A stretch of DNA of 64,000 nucleotides from Flagellimonas hadalis (GCF_007785775.2 NZ_VNIK02000001.1:186001-250000); one strand, 5' to 3'; shown: positions 1 to 10,076, counted from the stretch's first letter. Translations and numbers: made by a program. The notes: a model not told the origin generated them from the sequence alone.

Positions 1-126
1 TCCACTATTTTAACACTGGATCGCAGTTCATAGATTTTTTTGGCTTTTGGCAGAATTAAAAATCATGATGAGTTGTCAAACAGTAATTTTAGTATCGCAT
101 TTTATGGATGGATTATTGTGCTTGAA

Positions 127-492
127 ATGGTAAAAAATTATGCCATTACTTTTTTGGGTGTTGTTTTTTGTTTTCTTTTTGCGTGTAGCGCAATTCCCCC
201 GAAGAATACAAAGACCCAAATTCGGGTAATAAACAACAGCAGTTTTTTCTTGAGCCATGTATCATTGTTTTCAATGACCTTTGGAGATTTAAAACCCAAG
301 GATACATCAGGTTACAAAGAACTCAGTTATGACCCATTAAGGCACGATCCCCTTATCTATTGCATCATTGAAGAAACCAATTATGGTAGATACCTGAAAA
401 TCCCGGAGGAAAGTACGAAGTACTACACCTATGTGGTGGACAGTTTGAACAATGGTATAATATATGTCAGCTCTTATGCTGGCGACAAATAA
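127..492 (+). CDS. Small lipoprotein, unknown function
   Basis: No family is recognised. The product from the ATG at 127 (121 aa) begins with a Lys, then a hydrophobic stretch and a lipobox ending FLFAC with Cys at residue 18, so it is predicted to be exported and lipidated by signal peptidase II. This start was chosen over an upstream in-frame ATG at 40 because it puts the signal peptide at the N-terminus. The mature part contains several Tyr-rich stretches (for example KYYTYVV). It lies 45 bp upstream of the CapK-like ligase on the same strand, at the left edge of the polysaccharide locus. A role at the cell surface is inferred from the lipobox only. Confidence 0.6.
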   Translation: MVKNYAITFLGVVFCFLFACSAIPPKNTKTQIRVINNSSFFLSHVSLFSMTFGDLKPKDTSGYKELSYDPLRHDPLIYCIIEETNYGRYLKIPEESTKYYTYVVDSLNNGIIYVSSYAGDK

Positions 493-537
493 TGAACAAT
501 TTTTGACAAACTTCTGAGACTTAAAAGTTTACAGTAT

Positions 538-1914
538 ATGGGAATATTGCACAAACTCCGAAAAAGCGCCTTTTGGTTCGTTGACACTTTGAATGGAGGG
601 AAAATCAGAAAACATTTTGATGAGATCAAATGGGTCTTGGAAAATCCGGAATCTGATATGAGCAAGAAAATCAAGTCACAAAACTTATACAATGTCTTGG
701 AACACTCTGCAACCACGGTACCGTATTATTCCAATATTTCCCACGACTCGTTGAGCCTTCATGATTTTCCAATTATAGACAAGCAAACGGTGAGGGATAA
801 TTTTGAACTCTTTAGGAGTCAAACCTATACCAATGCATATGCCCATGAAGTTACTACCAGCGGATCTACCGGAAAGCCGTTCAAGATTTTGCATGACAAG
901 AACAAAAGGAAAAGAAATACGGCCGACACCTGTTTTTTTGCCGAAAAAGCTGGATATGAGTTGGGAAGTCGGCTTTTCTATTTAAGACTGTGGGACAAAC
1001 AGTACCAAAAGAAGAAGATGTTGGCCAAGATCCAGAATATTGCCGCTTACTCTGTGGATGATCTTACCGAAGAAAATTTGGCCATGATGGTGTCGGAGAT
1101 GGAAAATTATGGTTCCAGTGTGAACATCATTGCTTATTCCTCTGCCCTGGACACGGTTTGTAAATATATCGAAGAACATTTGGGCAGACCCCTCAACTGT
1201 AAGGTTGATTCCATCATATCCATTGCGGAGGGACTAAGTCCGGACTTAAAGGGAAGAACGCGGAAATATTTAGGTGAAGACCCTGTTTCGAGATATTCCA
1301 ATAGTGAAAATGGCATATTTGCCCAACAAAAGACCAATAGTGATACGGGAAACTTTGAGATCAATTGGGCAAGTTATCATATAGAACTTTTGGATTTTAA
1401 TGAAGATAAACCGGTAAAGCTTGGAGACAAAGGACGAATAGTCATCACAGATTTTTTCAACTACAGTATGCCTTTGATCAGGTATGATACGGGCGATGTT
1501 GGTGTCATGGAAAAGGATTCTGTTACCGGAAGTTTGGTATTCACTAAAATTGAAGGTAGAAAAATGGATATGTTCACCAATACCAAGGGTGAATATGTTT
1601 CGTCCCATATCATACATCATATTCTACAATACTCCGGCATTGACCAATTTCAATTTATTGAAGACGAGAAAGGGGAGTACACCATTAAGTTGAAGGTGAC
1701 ACCCTCTTATGATCACAAGGATGAAAAAAATATTCTTGAACAGTACAAAGGATATTTTGGACAAAATGCAATAGTCAATGTTGAATATGTGGACAATATA
1801 TCCCTATTGCCCTCTGGCAAGCGAAAATTGGTCATCAACAACTACAAGCCCAGTGAAAACAAGCTCAATGAGAAACCGAATGTGCCATCAAAATGCAGTG
1901 ATGCCTTGATTTAA
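538..1914 (+). CDS. PaaK/CapK-like adenylate-forming ligase
   Basis: A 458-aa member of the phenylacetate-CoA ligase / coenzyme F390 synthetase-like family, often called CapK when found in capsule loci. The phosphate-binding loop TTSGSTGKPFK lies near residues 108-118, and a RYDTGD motif typical of the ANL superfamily appears near residue 318. Family members adenylate a carboxylate and pass it to an acceptor. The substrate in polysaccharide loci is generally unknown; an acyl or amino-acid decoration of the polymer is an inference. The ATG at 538 gives a normal family length. It has no close same-strand partner downstream, and a convergent glycosyltransferase ends 23 bp away. Confidence 0.8.
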   Translation: MGILHKLRKSAFWFVDTLNGGKIRKHFDEIKWVLENPESDMSKKIKSQNLYNVLEHSATTVPYYSNISHDSLSLHDFPIIDKQTVRDNFELFRSQTYTNAYAHEVTTSGSTGKPFKILHDKNKRKRNTADTCFFAEKAGYELGSRLFYLRLWDKQYQKKKMLAKIQNIAAYSVDDLTEENLAMMVSEMENYGSSVNIIAYSSALDTVCKYIEEHLGRPLNCKVDSIISIAEGLSPDLKGRTRKYLGEDPVSRYSNSENGIFAQQKTNSDTGNFEINWASYHIELLDFNEDKPVKLGDKGRIVITDFFNYSMPLIRYDTGDVGVMEKDSVTGSLVFTKIEGRKMDMFTNTKGEYVSSHIIHHILQYSGIDQFQFIEDEKGEYTIKLKVTPSYDHKDEKNILEQYKGYFGQNAIVNVEYVDNISLLPSGKRKLVINNYKPSENKLNEKPNVPSKCSDALI

Positions 1915-1937
1915 TGGTTTTCTCCCAGAAGAGGTTC

Positions 1938-3071
1938 TCATTTGAGTTCTTCAGAAAGAAGTGAAATCAATTTGGCATTGATGATCTTAACATCGAATTT
2001 TTGCTCGGCCAATTCTCGGCTTTTGGAACCCTTGATCTCAATTTGCTTGGGGTTTTCCAAGAAAAACCGCATGGCTTCCACCAGTGAGTCCAAATCCTGT
2101 GGGGCAACCAATATCCCATTTTCTCCTTTCACCACAGTTTCCCTACAACCGGGAGAATCAGTGGTGATTATGGGCATTCCTACAGAAAGTGCCTCCAATA
2201 TGGAACGGGGCACGCCTTCCCGATAAAATGTGGGCAATACAAAAATATCTGAGTTGAAAAGGAACTCGGCAACATTCTTTTGCCGTCCATGATATACAAT
2301 GGTGCCTTGTTCATTGAGTTTGTGCAATTGTTCCAAATGAATCGCGGAAGGTGACTGATCCGGTTTTCCTATGACGTGGAATTCCGCATTTGGAAATTCC
2401 TTTTTAAGCAAACTTGCCGCCTCGATGAACAAGTGGATACCTTTTTCCCTGATCAACCTGGCCACAAGTATGAAGATTATTTTATCCGTTGTTTTATTGT
2501 TGACGCGGGTAGGGTATGAGTTAAGGTTTACTCCGGAACCACTGACAAAATCAACTTTGTTGTCTTCTTTGATAATGTTTCTTTCTAGAAAGAGTTTATG
2601 GTCATCCCTGTTTTGAAAAATGACCAGCTTGTTCTTTCTGATGGAAACTTTGTAAAGCAATTCGGTTATTTTTTGCAATGTCCTTGCTTTTTTGGATGTG
2701 CCAGTAAAAGTAAAGCCCAAACCGGTAATCAATGAAACAGCAGGTATTTTGGACATATTGGCTGCAATGGACCCATATATTACAGGTTTTATGGTGTAAG
2801 GAAAAACCAGGTCAATGTCATGGGCTTTGATTATTTTTTTCAGTTCGAGAATGGATTTAAGATCGTTGAATGGGTTCATGCCAGTCCTTTGTAATTGGTA
2901 TTCCAGTGGAATGGCTCCCATTTCTGTCAATTTGCTGTGGATTTCCTGGCTCATGTCTGGTGCCGCCCCATACACCATAAAACCGTTCTTCAGTAAATCG
3001 GCAATAAAATCTCCCCTAAAATGTATCAAGGAGTTGGCATATGAGCATATGATCAGAATTTTTTTTGGCAT
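1938..3071 (-). CDS. Family 4 glycosyltransferase
   Basis: A 377-aa GT4 (GT-B fold) glycosyltransferase. The N-terminal domain begins MPKKILIICSYANSLI, as in CapM/PglA-type transferases. The C-terminal domain carries the EGVPRSILEALSVGMPIITT segment that contains the conserved E-x7-E nucleotide-sugar-binding motif. The start at 3071 is preferred over an in-frame ATG 10 codons upstream because the Rossmann strand then begins at residue 4. It probably adds one sugar to an undecaprenyl-linked intermediate at the cytoplasmic face of the inner membrane. Donor and acceptor cannot be read from the sequence. It lies downstream of the lyase on the same strand. Confidence 0.85.
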   Translation of the reverse strand: MPKKILIICSYANSLIHFRGDFIADLLKNGFMVYGAAPDMSQEIHSKLTEMGAIPLEYQLQRTGMNPFNDLKSILELKKIIKAHDIDLVFPYTIKPVIYGSIAANMSKIPAVSLITGLGFTFTGTSKKARTLQKITELLYKVSIRKNKLVIFQNRDDHKLFLERNIIKEDNKVDFVSGSGVNLNSYPTRVNNKTTDKIIFILVARLIREKGIHLFIEAASLLKKEFPNAEFHVIGKPDQSPSAIHLEQLHKLNEQGTIVYHGRQKNVAEFLFNSDIFVLPTFYREGVPRSILEALSVGMPIITTDSPGCRETVVKGENGILVAPQDLDSLVEAMRFFLENPKQIEIKGSKSRELAEQKFDVKIINAKLISLLSEELK

Positions 3072-3199
3072 AAACGAAAGCAGATTTAAGTTAAAAACCA
3101 TCCATTTCCAAGATGCGAGCTGGAATTGGATGGTTAAAAATAAACGTTAGTAATGGACAGAATAGTGCCTTACACTAATAATAAATTTACTCTATTTGC

Positions 3200-4819
3200 T
3201 TATTGATTCAAAAATTCTTCGATGTTTGTGTAGCCGTCTTTATCGAAATCTCCATTGTAATCTTGTGACAAGTCTCCAAATTCACGTATTTCCCAAGCAT
3301 CAGCCATGCCATCATTGTCAGTGTCATAGGAATCAGGTCTTATTATGGAAGGAATTGATGGCAATTGCCAATCATTTATGTTCCCTGTCCTTTTCATGGT
3401 GTTGCTCTTTATATCATTTATTCCATCTTCATCAAGAGGGTCCATATAATATTTAATTCTTCCTTCATCATCCATATAGTGACAAGCACCAACATTTCCT
3501 TGATTTATCAGGCTTTCAAAAGCGTCGTAAGCAGATAGGCCCGTATCTGAATTGGGAATGCCGTTATGTGGTGATGCTACCAACAAATCCCTGTCAATTG
3601 GTGTGTCATTGCCCACACCTCCTAACCTGTAGGTCCAAATGGGTGCATTACTGTCTTTGCCCACCTCGGAACCATTCAGTACAAAACCATTTTTATTTTC
3701 ATAGACATTTCCTTGGGTATAAAGTCTTAGTTCTGTATATGGGGACCCTTTTGAATTGTATTTCCCATCCGACCTTTGAAATTCATTGGTTTCTGTAGTT
3801 CCTGATGGTAATCTGTAATAATTGTCACTCCAGTTAATGTATGCATTGTCTGACCATTGGATGACACCAAATTTAGTCCCAGTGGTTTGTATAACGTTAT
3901 TTTTTACTTCTACATAACCTCCTGTCCCTCCTATGTTTGGAGTTCTATTTGAGCCTCTCATAAAAACATTGAGAATACATGATATGTAATCTCTTTTATT
4001 GAAATTAGCAGGGTTTTGCATTGACATCTGCATGTATGTATGGGAATTGGACACAATACTTCTTTGAACAGTATGCCCCATTTGGCTGACATCTTGATTT
4101 GTTCCTACAAGTATGGCTTTGTCGCCACCCCAAGAAGCTGTAACATGGTCTAAGATAATATTGTTACCTCCATTAACCTTGAAGCCATATGTGCTCTGGT
4201 CATCAGATATCTCGCCCGATGAATCATAGGAACCCGTAGACCCATTTCTGGAACGGATATATCTCATTATAATGTTGTTCACACCATTGAACTGAATATT
4301 ATCCCCATGGATAGTGATACCACCTCTAGGTGCAGATTGGCCAAAGACTGTTATATCATCTCTTGAAATTGTTAGGTCGGAACCAGAAATGTCAATATTT
4401 CCAGATACATTGAATACTATATATCTCGGGCCAATATTTTGTGATAAGGCAGCCCTTATACCCCCACTATATGTGTTTGAAGACGAGTCATATACCAAAG
4501 GAGCTCTACTGTCCAAAGTGTTTACCATGACCAATACCCCACCACGACCGCCAGTTGCATTGGATCCACCTCCATATGCCCCAGGAAAAGCTTTTAGGGT
4601 ATTGTCATCTAAATCTGGATTTGTGGTTCCAGAATCATCGTCATCTGAACCATCATTATCTGGATTATCGGTACCACCATCGATATCATCATCAGTATTG
4701 TCGGCAATGTCATCATTAATAATATCAGTAAACAAGTCATTGTCTTTGGCACAAGACGAATTGAGAATGATAAAAAGTGAGAAAAAGATTATCCGGACCA
4801 AGGGCAAAACATTTTTCAT
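3200..4819 (-). CDS. Pectate lyase-like (PL1) surface lipoprotein
   Basis: A 539-aa lipoprotein with a parallel beta-helix domain of polysaccharide lyase family 1. The signal peptide ends in NSSC (Cys at about residue 22), which fixes the start at 4819 rather than 28 codons upstream. A very acidic Asp/Asn linker follows. The catalytic domain opens with FPGAYGGGSNATGGRGG; it has LDHVTASW, resembling the IDH signature of pectate lyases, and NRTPNIGG, resembling the RxPxxR region. The C-terminus has two Asp-rich calcium loops, DTDNDGMAD and DFDKDGYTN. PL1 enzymes cleave alpha-1,4-galacturonate by beta-elimination. Its place in a locus that makes UDP-galacturonate suggests action on the cell's own polymer (inference). 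Confidence 0.8.
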   Translation of the reverse strand: MKNVLPLVRIIFFSLFIILNSSCAKDNDLFTDIINDDIADNTDDDIDGGTDNPDNDGSDDDDSGTTNPDLDDNTLKAFPGAYGGGSNATGGRGGVLVMVNTLDSRAPLVYDSSSNTYSGGIRAALSQNIGPRYIVFNVSGNIDISGSDLTISRDDITVFGQSAPRGGITIHGDNIQFNGVNNIIMRYIRSRNGSTGSYDSSGEISDDQSTYGFKVNGGNNIILDHVTASWGGDKAILVGTNQDVSQMGHTVQRSIVSNSHTYMQMSMQNPANFNKRDYISCILNVFMRGSNRTPNIGGTGGYVEVKNNVIQTTGTKFGVIQWSDNAYINWSDNYYRLPSGTTETNEFQRSDGKYNSKGSPYTELRLYTQGNVYENKNGFVLNGSEVGKDSNAPIWTYRLGGVGNDTPIDRDLLVASPHNGIPNSDTGLSAYDAFESLINQGNVGACHYMDDEGRIKYYMDPLDEDGINDIKSNTMKRTGNINDWQLPSIPSIIRPDSYDTDNDGMADAWEIREFGDLSQDYNGDFDKDGYTNIEEFLNQ

Positions 4820-5344
4820 GGGGTATCTGATTTGGAAGCTAAAATTATTCAATAAATGTTTGTACTCGTTTAAAAGCAATTTTTTTTCGATGAAATGCAT
4901 CAATTTAATTAGTTGAAAAGTTAAATTTTGTATCTGCGTCTAGATTTATAACGGCTAATTACGCACTTGGTCGATAAAATGGATTACTTGGACGATTTTT
5001 TTAACATAAAAGGGATGATAAATCGATGAAATACCATTTTCTTTAACATCCATACCATCCTGTCTGTCTGTCTGTTGAGAAAAAGTCGATTGTTTTTAGG
5101 CCTCCTTTTTAAAGTCGGATAAGGGGTATTGTTATTGGGCATGGCATTCAGCGTACACTTTACCTTTAGAATAAAACTTAGACCAATAAGTTTTACCGTT
5201 GTACGATTTTTTTTTGATAATGCCACTGTTATGATGTTCTTTGCACAAGTCTTTAAAAATGGTTTTATAGGGTTCAATACACCACCCATGAATAGTTTTG
5301 AAAGATTATATATTATTATAACACTCAACCATGAACTTTAAAAG
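4820..5344. other. Divergent intergenic region, no gene seen
   Basis: This 525-bp AT-rich stretch separates the divergent lyase and nucleotide-sugar dehydrogenase genes. Open frames in it translate to Lys/Asn/Phe-rich strings without a recognisable motif, so none is called. It contains a short (CTGT)4 microsatellite at 5060-5075 and a candidate -7 element at 5293-5300. It presumably holds promoters for both flanking genes. Confidence 0.6.
5293..5300 (+). promoter_or_regulatory. Candidate Bacteroidota -7 box for tviB-like gene
   Basis: TAGTTTTG matches the Bacteroidota -7 consensus TAnnTTTG. Transcription would start near 5306, giving a leader of about 39 nt before the ATG at 5345. The -33 region is poor (GTTC 17 nt upstream), so the call is tentative. 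Confidence 0.35.
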
Positions 5345-6622
5345 ATGAAGGAACATAAAATTGCCATTATAGGTCTTGGCTATGTAGGACTGCCATTAGC
5401 TCGCTTGTTTGCCACCAAGTACAGTGTGGTCGGGTTTGATATCAACCAGAGTAGGGTCATCGAGCTCAAAAAAGGTAACGACAGTACTTTGGAAGTATCT
5501 GATGAACTTTTACAGGAGGTTTTGGTGGACAAGCCTGGAAGCAAAGGTCTATTCTGTTCAGCCAATGTCAACGATATCGCAGATTGCAACTATTTTATTA
5601 TAACTGTTCCTACCCCCGTGGACAATACTAAGCGTCCAGTTTTAAAACCCCTACATATGGCAAGTGAAACTGTGGGGGCGTTACTCAAAAAAGGAGATGT
5701 CGTGGTTTACGAGTCTACGGTATATCCGGGAGCTACTGAAGAAGAGTGTGTTCCAAGGCTTGAATTAAAAAGTGGTTTGATATTTAACAAGGATTTTTAT
5801 GTTGGGTATTCGCCTGAACGAATCAATCCTGGAGACAAGGAGCATACCGTAGAAAAAATATTGAAGGTCACCTCCGGTTCTACTCCGGAAATAGGGAAGG
5901 AAGTTGACGAATTGTATTCGTCTGTTATTTCGGCAGGCACGTATTTGGCCCCCACGATTAAAGTAGCAGAGGCAGCAAAGGTCATTGAAAACTCCCAAAG
6001 GGATATTAATATAGCATTCGTGAACGAATTGGCTAAAATATTCAACCTCATGGGTATAGATACCAATGAGGTTTTGATGGCCGCGGGCACTAAATGGAAT
6101 TTTTTACCATTCAAACCAGGGTTGGTCGGTGGGCATTGTATTGGAGTTGACCCCTATTACTTGGCCCAAAAGGCACAGGAATATGGATATCACCCTGAAA
6201 TTATCCTAGCGGGAAGAAGGTTAAATGATGGAATGGGCAGTTATGTTGCTAGTGAAGTGGTAAAACTCATGATCCAGAAAGATATAAAGGTCAAAGGAGC
6301 ATCTATTCTTGTTCTTGGTGTTACTTTCAAGGAAAATTGCCCAGATGTAAGAAACACAAAGGCAGTGGATGTCATAGAGGAATTGGAAAGTTATGGAGCA
6401 AATGTGACCATTTATGACCCATGGGCCGATCCAGAAGAGGTTATACATGAATATGGCCTTAAAATTGTGGATGAAGAACCTACCCAAAAGTACGATTCTG
6501 TAGTGTTGGTCGTCGCTCATAAAGAATTCCAAGATATTGACATATCCTATAAATTGAAGCCCAATGGTGTTGTATATGACGTTAAGGGAATATTGAAACA
6601 TCAGGTGGACGGTAGATTATAA
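5345..6622 (+). CDS. tviB: UDP-N-acetyl hexosamine 6-dehydrogenase, TviB/WbpO family
   Basis: A 425-aa nucleotide-sugar dehydrogenase that closely resembles TviB of Salmonella Vi capsule synthesis throughout. The N-terminal NAD-binding motif is GLGYVG (residues 10-15). The catalytic Cys is C265 in [11 protein letters not shown], and the [11 protein letters not shown] segment is also conserved. TviB/WbpO enzymes oxidise UDP-GlcNAc or UDP-GalNAc to the uronic acid using two NAD+. Together with the TviC/WbpP-like epimerase at 15930-16931 it should supply UDP-GalNAcA. The exact substrate preference is inferred from family resemblance. The following acetyltransferase starts 11 bp downstream, so the two are probably co-transcribed. 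Confidence 0.88.
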   Translation: MKEHKIAIIGLGYVGLPLARLFATKYSVVGFDINQSRVIELKKGNDSTLEVSDELLQEVLVDKPGSKGLFCSANVNDIADCNYFIITVPTPVDNTKRPVLKPLHMASETVGALLKKGDVVVYESTVYPGATEEECVPRLELKSGLIFNKDFYVGYSPERINPGDKEHTVEKILKVTSGSTPEIGKEVDELYSSVISAGTYLAPTIKVAEAAKVIENSQRDINIAFVNELAKIFNLMGIDTNEVLMAAGTKWNFLPFKPGLVGGHCIGVDPYYLAQKAQEYGYHPEIILAGRRLNDGMGSYVASEVVKLMIQKDIKVKGASILVLGVTFKENCPDVRNTKAVDVIEELESYGANVTIYDPWADPEEVIHEYGLKIVDEEPTQKYDSVVLVVAHKEFQDIDISYKLKPNGVVYDVKGILKHQVDGRL

Positions 6623-6633
6623 AGATACCATAG

Positions 6634-7215
6634 ATGATATCATCCAAAGCAGAATATAAAGCATATTTACTGGCCGACAAGAAAGCGCTCAACATTGGTA
6701 ATGGAAAGCTCATGTGGGCAAAACAGCTGATTGCTCCTGATTATATTTGGAAATTTCAGAAAGGACTCCGTAAATTGGAATATTACAAAAACTGCAGAAA
6801 GGATATACTCGGAAAGGTTTATTATGCCCTTATCAAGTTGCGACATAGAAAGTTGGCCCTTAAATTAGGATTTTCAATACCCGAGAATGTTTTTGGGCCA
6901 GGGCTATCAATAGCCCATTACGGGACTATAGTGGTTAATTCCAGGGCAAGAGTAGGCAAAAATTGTAGGATACATGTCTGCACCAATATTGGAGCGTCAG
7001 GAGGAAGCCTTGAAGCACCAATAATCGGTGATAATGTCTATATAGCACCTGGAGTGAAAATTTTTGGAAACATACAAATAGGGAACAATATTGCTATTGC
7101 CGCCAATTCGTCTGTGGGGAAAACGTTTATTGAGGAAAATATATTGATAGCAGGTTCCCCTGCAAAGAGGATAAAAGAGGTAGAGATAAAAAAATTAATC
7201 CCCCACGCTAATTAG
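6634..7215 (+). CDS. CysE-like hexapeptide O-acyltransferase
   Basis: A 193-aa left-handed beta-helix acyltransferase of the serine O-acetyltransferase-like group. Hexapeptide repeats begin around residue 90 (VFGPGLSIAHYGTIVVN), with the His of AHYG as likely catalytic base, and end with IAGSPAKRI. The N-terminal third is basic and helical. In polysaccharide loci such proteins usually acetylate a sugar rather than serine. It follows the TviB-like gene by 11 bp and overlaps the end of the convergent polymerase gene by 8 bp. The acyl acceptor is unknown. Confidence 0.78.
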   Translation: MISSKAEYKAYLLADKKALNIGNGKLMWAKQLIAPDYIWKFQKGLRKLEYYKNCRKDILGKVYYALIKLRHRKLALKLGFSIPENVFGPGLSIAHYGTIVVNSRARVGKNCRIHVCTNIGASGGSLEAPIIGDNVYIAPGVKIFGNIQIGNNIAIAANSSVGKTFIEENILIAGSPAKRIKEVEIKKLIPHAN

Positions 7216-8500
7216 AGCTTAATTTTTCTTTTCTCGCCCGCTCTTTTATTTCATTGGCATAGCCTATAAGGATCAAAACCATTAGATAAGGGTAATCTGC
7301 ATATAGTATGAAATTGTTGTGGAAACTTGTATGAACCAAATATCCAAATAGCGACAATAAGAAGAGTATTTTATAGTCCCTAGGAAGTTTTAGCGTGCGT
7401 TTAAGAAGAAAGTATACAAAAGCCCCAAAAAGAATATATCCAAAAAAGGTGTATTGGAACCCAACATTGATCAATCCGTTATGTGAGGTCAGATGGAGAA
7501 TGGATGAATCTCCTGAAACTTCGAACATGGCCTGTCTAGTCTTGTCATAGTCTGTTTTTGTTACACCAAATGGGTTTTCAACAACTGCCAGTATTCCTGT
7601 GGCCCAAAGCATAGGTCTGTTATCGGACCCTCCACCAGTTCCATCCGCACTGGTAACCCTGGAGTCTATTGAGGTTATTGAGCTTGAAACTAAAGCCAAA
7701 ATCAAGATTGAAAACAGTGAGGCTACGAATAAATTGAATTTATACCGCGCATTTTTATTCTGAATGATGAGAAAATACCCTGCCGATATTATGAACAAGC
7801 CCAATATCAGTGATCGGGTTTGTGAAAGGAAGGCAGTTACGATCAATAAGCCCAATACCACCAAGTAAAATTTTTTCCTGGTTTTCATGAACAGGTATAG
7901 GTTTAAGATAAAACTACTTATTGCGAAATAAGAAAAGGTGATTGCAAATGCAAAAGGACCTGATAACCTAAACCTGTTGGCCAGCCCATGTTCGATATAT
8001 GTCTCTTCGTTGCTTAAATCTGCTTCACCCATTTGTGAATCGTTAGAGGTTAGTAGGATTTCCTTGAAATCTTGGACCTGGCCGGCAATCGGAGAAAGAG
8101 GATGGTGCAGTAAGGAAAATATAAGTATGGCCAAGTGGACCCATGATATTACTCTCAAATATTTAGTGCCTTCTTTGATTATAATCACAAAAAGAAAGGA
8201 AAAAATAATGAAAGTGAACCCTTTGAAAAGATCACGGACAATATCCAGCGACTCAATCTCTCCAAGGGCCAAAAACCTTAGGTTCATCAAAAACTTAAGG
8301 ATGATGAAAACCATTAGAAACTGACAGAACTTTTTAAAGAATGAATTTGTTCTTAATTCATTGAGAAAGCTTTTGAAAAAGAGAATGAATATCATTATTT
8401 CCAAAAGGCGGTCTACACTTAAGAAGCCTATCCTTTTGGAAACAAAAACATTGTCCACAGCAATAAGAAAAGCAATCAAGTAGTATATCCAAGTCTTCAT
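7208..8500 (-). CDS. Wzy-like O-antigen/EPS polymerase
   Basis: A 430-aa protein almost entirely composed of hydrophobic segments, about ten predicted membrane spans, with a large polar loop around residues 140-175 and another around residues 275-330 (SITSIDSRVTSADGTGGGSDN). This topology and the SQTRSLILG segment fit the O-antigen ligase/polymerase (Wzy_C/WaaL) family. Such proteins are poorly conserved, so the assignment rests on topology and context. It would polymerise repeat units on the periplasmic side of the inner membrane. It overlaps the flippase gene by 4 bp (ATGA), implying translational coupling. Confidence 0.75.
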   Translation of the reverse strand: MKTWIYYLIAFLIAVDNVFVSKRIGFLSVDRLLEIMIFILFFKSFLNELRTNSFFKKFCQFLMVFIILKFLMNLRFLALGEIESLDIVRDLFKGFTFIIFSFLFVIIIKEGTKYLRVISWVHLAILIFSLLHHPLSPIAGQVQDFKEILLTSNDSQMGEADLSNEETYIEHGLANRFRLSGPFAFAITFSYFAISSFILNLYLFMKTRKKFYLVVLGLLIVTAFLSQTRSLILGLFIISAGYFLIIQNKNARYKFNLFVASLFSILILALVSSSITSIDSRVTSADGTGGGSDNRPMLWATGILAVVENPFGVTKTDYDKTRQAMFEVSGDSSILHLTSHNGLINVGFQYTFFGYILFGAFVYFLLKRTLKLPRDYKILFLLSLFGYLVHTSFHNNFILYADYPYLMVLILIGYANEIKERARKEKLSSN

Positions 8501-10032
8501 TTCTTTGTACTTAATTTGCTGATAATACTTTCAATTTTTCTTTGAGCCTTGTATAGCATTTTGGCTGCTGGTTTTGGAAGATTGGAAACCACTTGATTAT
8601 ACAAAACTTTATTGCTCTCTGTGAGTACCATACTTTGTTTTCTGAACAAAATGAATAGAAAAATGGGCAAGAGAACCATACTGATCAGTAATAGTGTCCA
8701 AATAGGTAGATCAAAATAGTATGAAACAGCCCAACAGAACACCAATATAGGAATGTTGAATACAAGGAGGTCCTTGAAAAGAGCCAGATTTAACTTTCTG
8801 AACATTTTTAATAGCCTACTCAAATATACATATACAACCATGAAAAAGAGAATGGAAGAGGAGAGTACACCTATTGCCAGCCCTGGCAGTCCATAAAGTT
8901 TAACGCCCACAACGCTGAAAATAGCAGTACTTAGAAAAAAGATGACTTCATAGACCACACCTTTATACACAAGTCCAAGTGACTTTAAAAAGGATCGGTT
9001 TATGCGATAGCCAAATCTGAATGGAAGGCTCAAAATCAAGATTTGCAGTATAAGAATGGCGTCTTCCCATCCTGGCCCCAATACGATTTTGATTATGAGC
9101 TCAGCATTTAGTGCAATGACTACACTCATGGGCATCAAAAAAAGGAGGCAAAGTGAGATACTGAAAAAGTAAAAGTCCCTAAGCTTGGCCTCATCACTTT
9201 TTCTTTTGGCAAGAATTGGAAACATGACCGAATCATAAACACCTCCAAAAATACCCGCAGGAATGGCGTACAACTGGTAGGCCTTTGAATAAATACCCAA
9301 AGCTTGCGCCCCTATGAACTTGCTGACCACTAAATTATCTATCGTATCCGAGAAATAACCCAAGGTTGTATTGAATGTAAAACCACTGCCAAAGAAAAGA
9401 AGTTCGTTCACTTCACTTTTAACCCACTTGAAAGTGAATTTTGGAAAATGGTATATGCTGGCATAGACACATGAAACCACTAGCATGGCCAATTGGCCAT
9501 ACAACAGGGCCCAATATCCATAATCAAAAAAGGCAAAGATGATGGATACCAATGCATATCCGAAAACAAAAGAGCTTAATGTTATTTTCTCTGCCACATC
9601 GAATCTTAAGTCTCTGTTCAACAATGCCACGCTAACACTGTTCAAAGATTTCAAGGGAAACATAAAAGCAAAAAAATGAAGGCCATCTATAATCTCTTCC
9701 ATGTTAAAGAAGATGGCCAAATAAGGAGTGACAAAATAAAACGATACAGCCAAGATTAATCCAAAAAAAAGCGACAGGTTATAACCTGTACGAATCTGTC
9801 GGTCCGATACATTGTTCATCTGTATCAATGCACCCCCTATGCCCATTTTGGAAAAAAGATCGGTAAAGCCAACCAAAATCATGATAAAGGCCACATAACC
9901 AAAGTCGACCGGCGAAATTAACCTTGCAAGAACCGCTAGCATTATAAATTGGGCGAGTATCTTCAAAAGGGAACCTGAAGTTCTCCATACTGCTCCTTTT
10001 ATACCCTCTTTGGTCAGGGATTTTTTGCTCAT
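8497..10032 (-). CDS. Wzx-type polysaccharide flippase (PST family)
   Basis: A 511-aa integral membrane protein of the MOP/PST flippase superfamily, WzxC-like, with about 12-14 hydrophobic segments. The N-terminus GIKGAVWRTSGSLLKILAQF and the segment PVDFGYVAFIMILVGFTDLF are typical of the family. It would flip undecaprenyl-PP-linked repeat units across the inner membrane for the Wzy-like polymerase, whose gene overlaps its stop by 4 bp. A basic C-terminal tail after the last span (KAQRKIESIISKLSTKK) is predicted cytoplasmic. The ATG at 10032 directly precedes the family N-terminus. Confidence 0.87.
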   Translation of the reverse strand: MSKKSLTKEGIKGAVWRTSGSLLKILAQFIMLAVLARLISPVDFGYVAFIMILVGFTDLFSKMGIGGALIQMNNVSDRQIRTGYNLSLFFGLILAVSFYFVTPYLAIFFNMEEIIDGLHFFAFMFPLKSLNSVSVALLNRDLRFDVAEKITLSSFVFGYALVSIIFAFFDYGYWALLYGQLAMLVVSCVYASIYHFPKFTFKWVKSEVNELLFFGSGFTFNTTLGYFSDTIDNLVVSKFIGAQALGIYSKAYQLYAIPAGIFGGVYDSVMFPILAKRKSDEAKLRDFYFFSISLCLLFLMPMSVVIALNAELIIKIVLGPGWEDAILILQILILSLPFRFGYRINRSFLKSLGLVYKGVVYEVIFFLSTAIFSVVGVKLYGLPGLAIGVLSSSILFFMVVYVYLSRLLKMFRKLNLALFKDLLVFNIPILVFCWAVSYYFDLPIWTLLLISMVLLPIFLFILFRKQSMVLTESNKVLYNQVVSNLPKPAAKMLYKAQRKIESIISKLSTKK

Positions 10033-10076
10033 ATCGCGATGTTGAAACTATTAATACTTTTTTGGTCTTTGAGACG

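Noticed and set aside
5060-5075. (CTGT)4 tetranucleotide repeat as a phase-variation switch
   Set aside because: Only four units, not inside a gene, and not between recognisable promoter elements.
4984-5328. Minus-strand open frame of 114 codons in the lyase/tviB intergenic region
   Set aside because: Lys/Asn/Phe-rich translation typical of AT-rich noncoding DNA, no motif, and it overlaps the likely tviB promoter.
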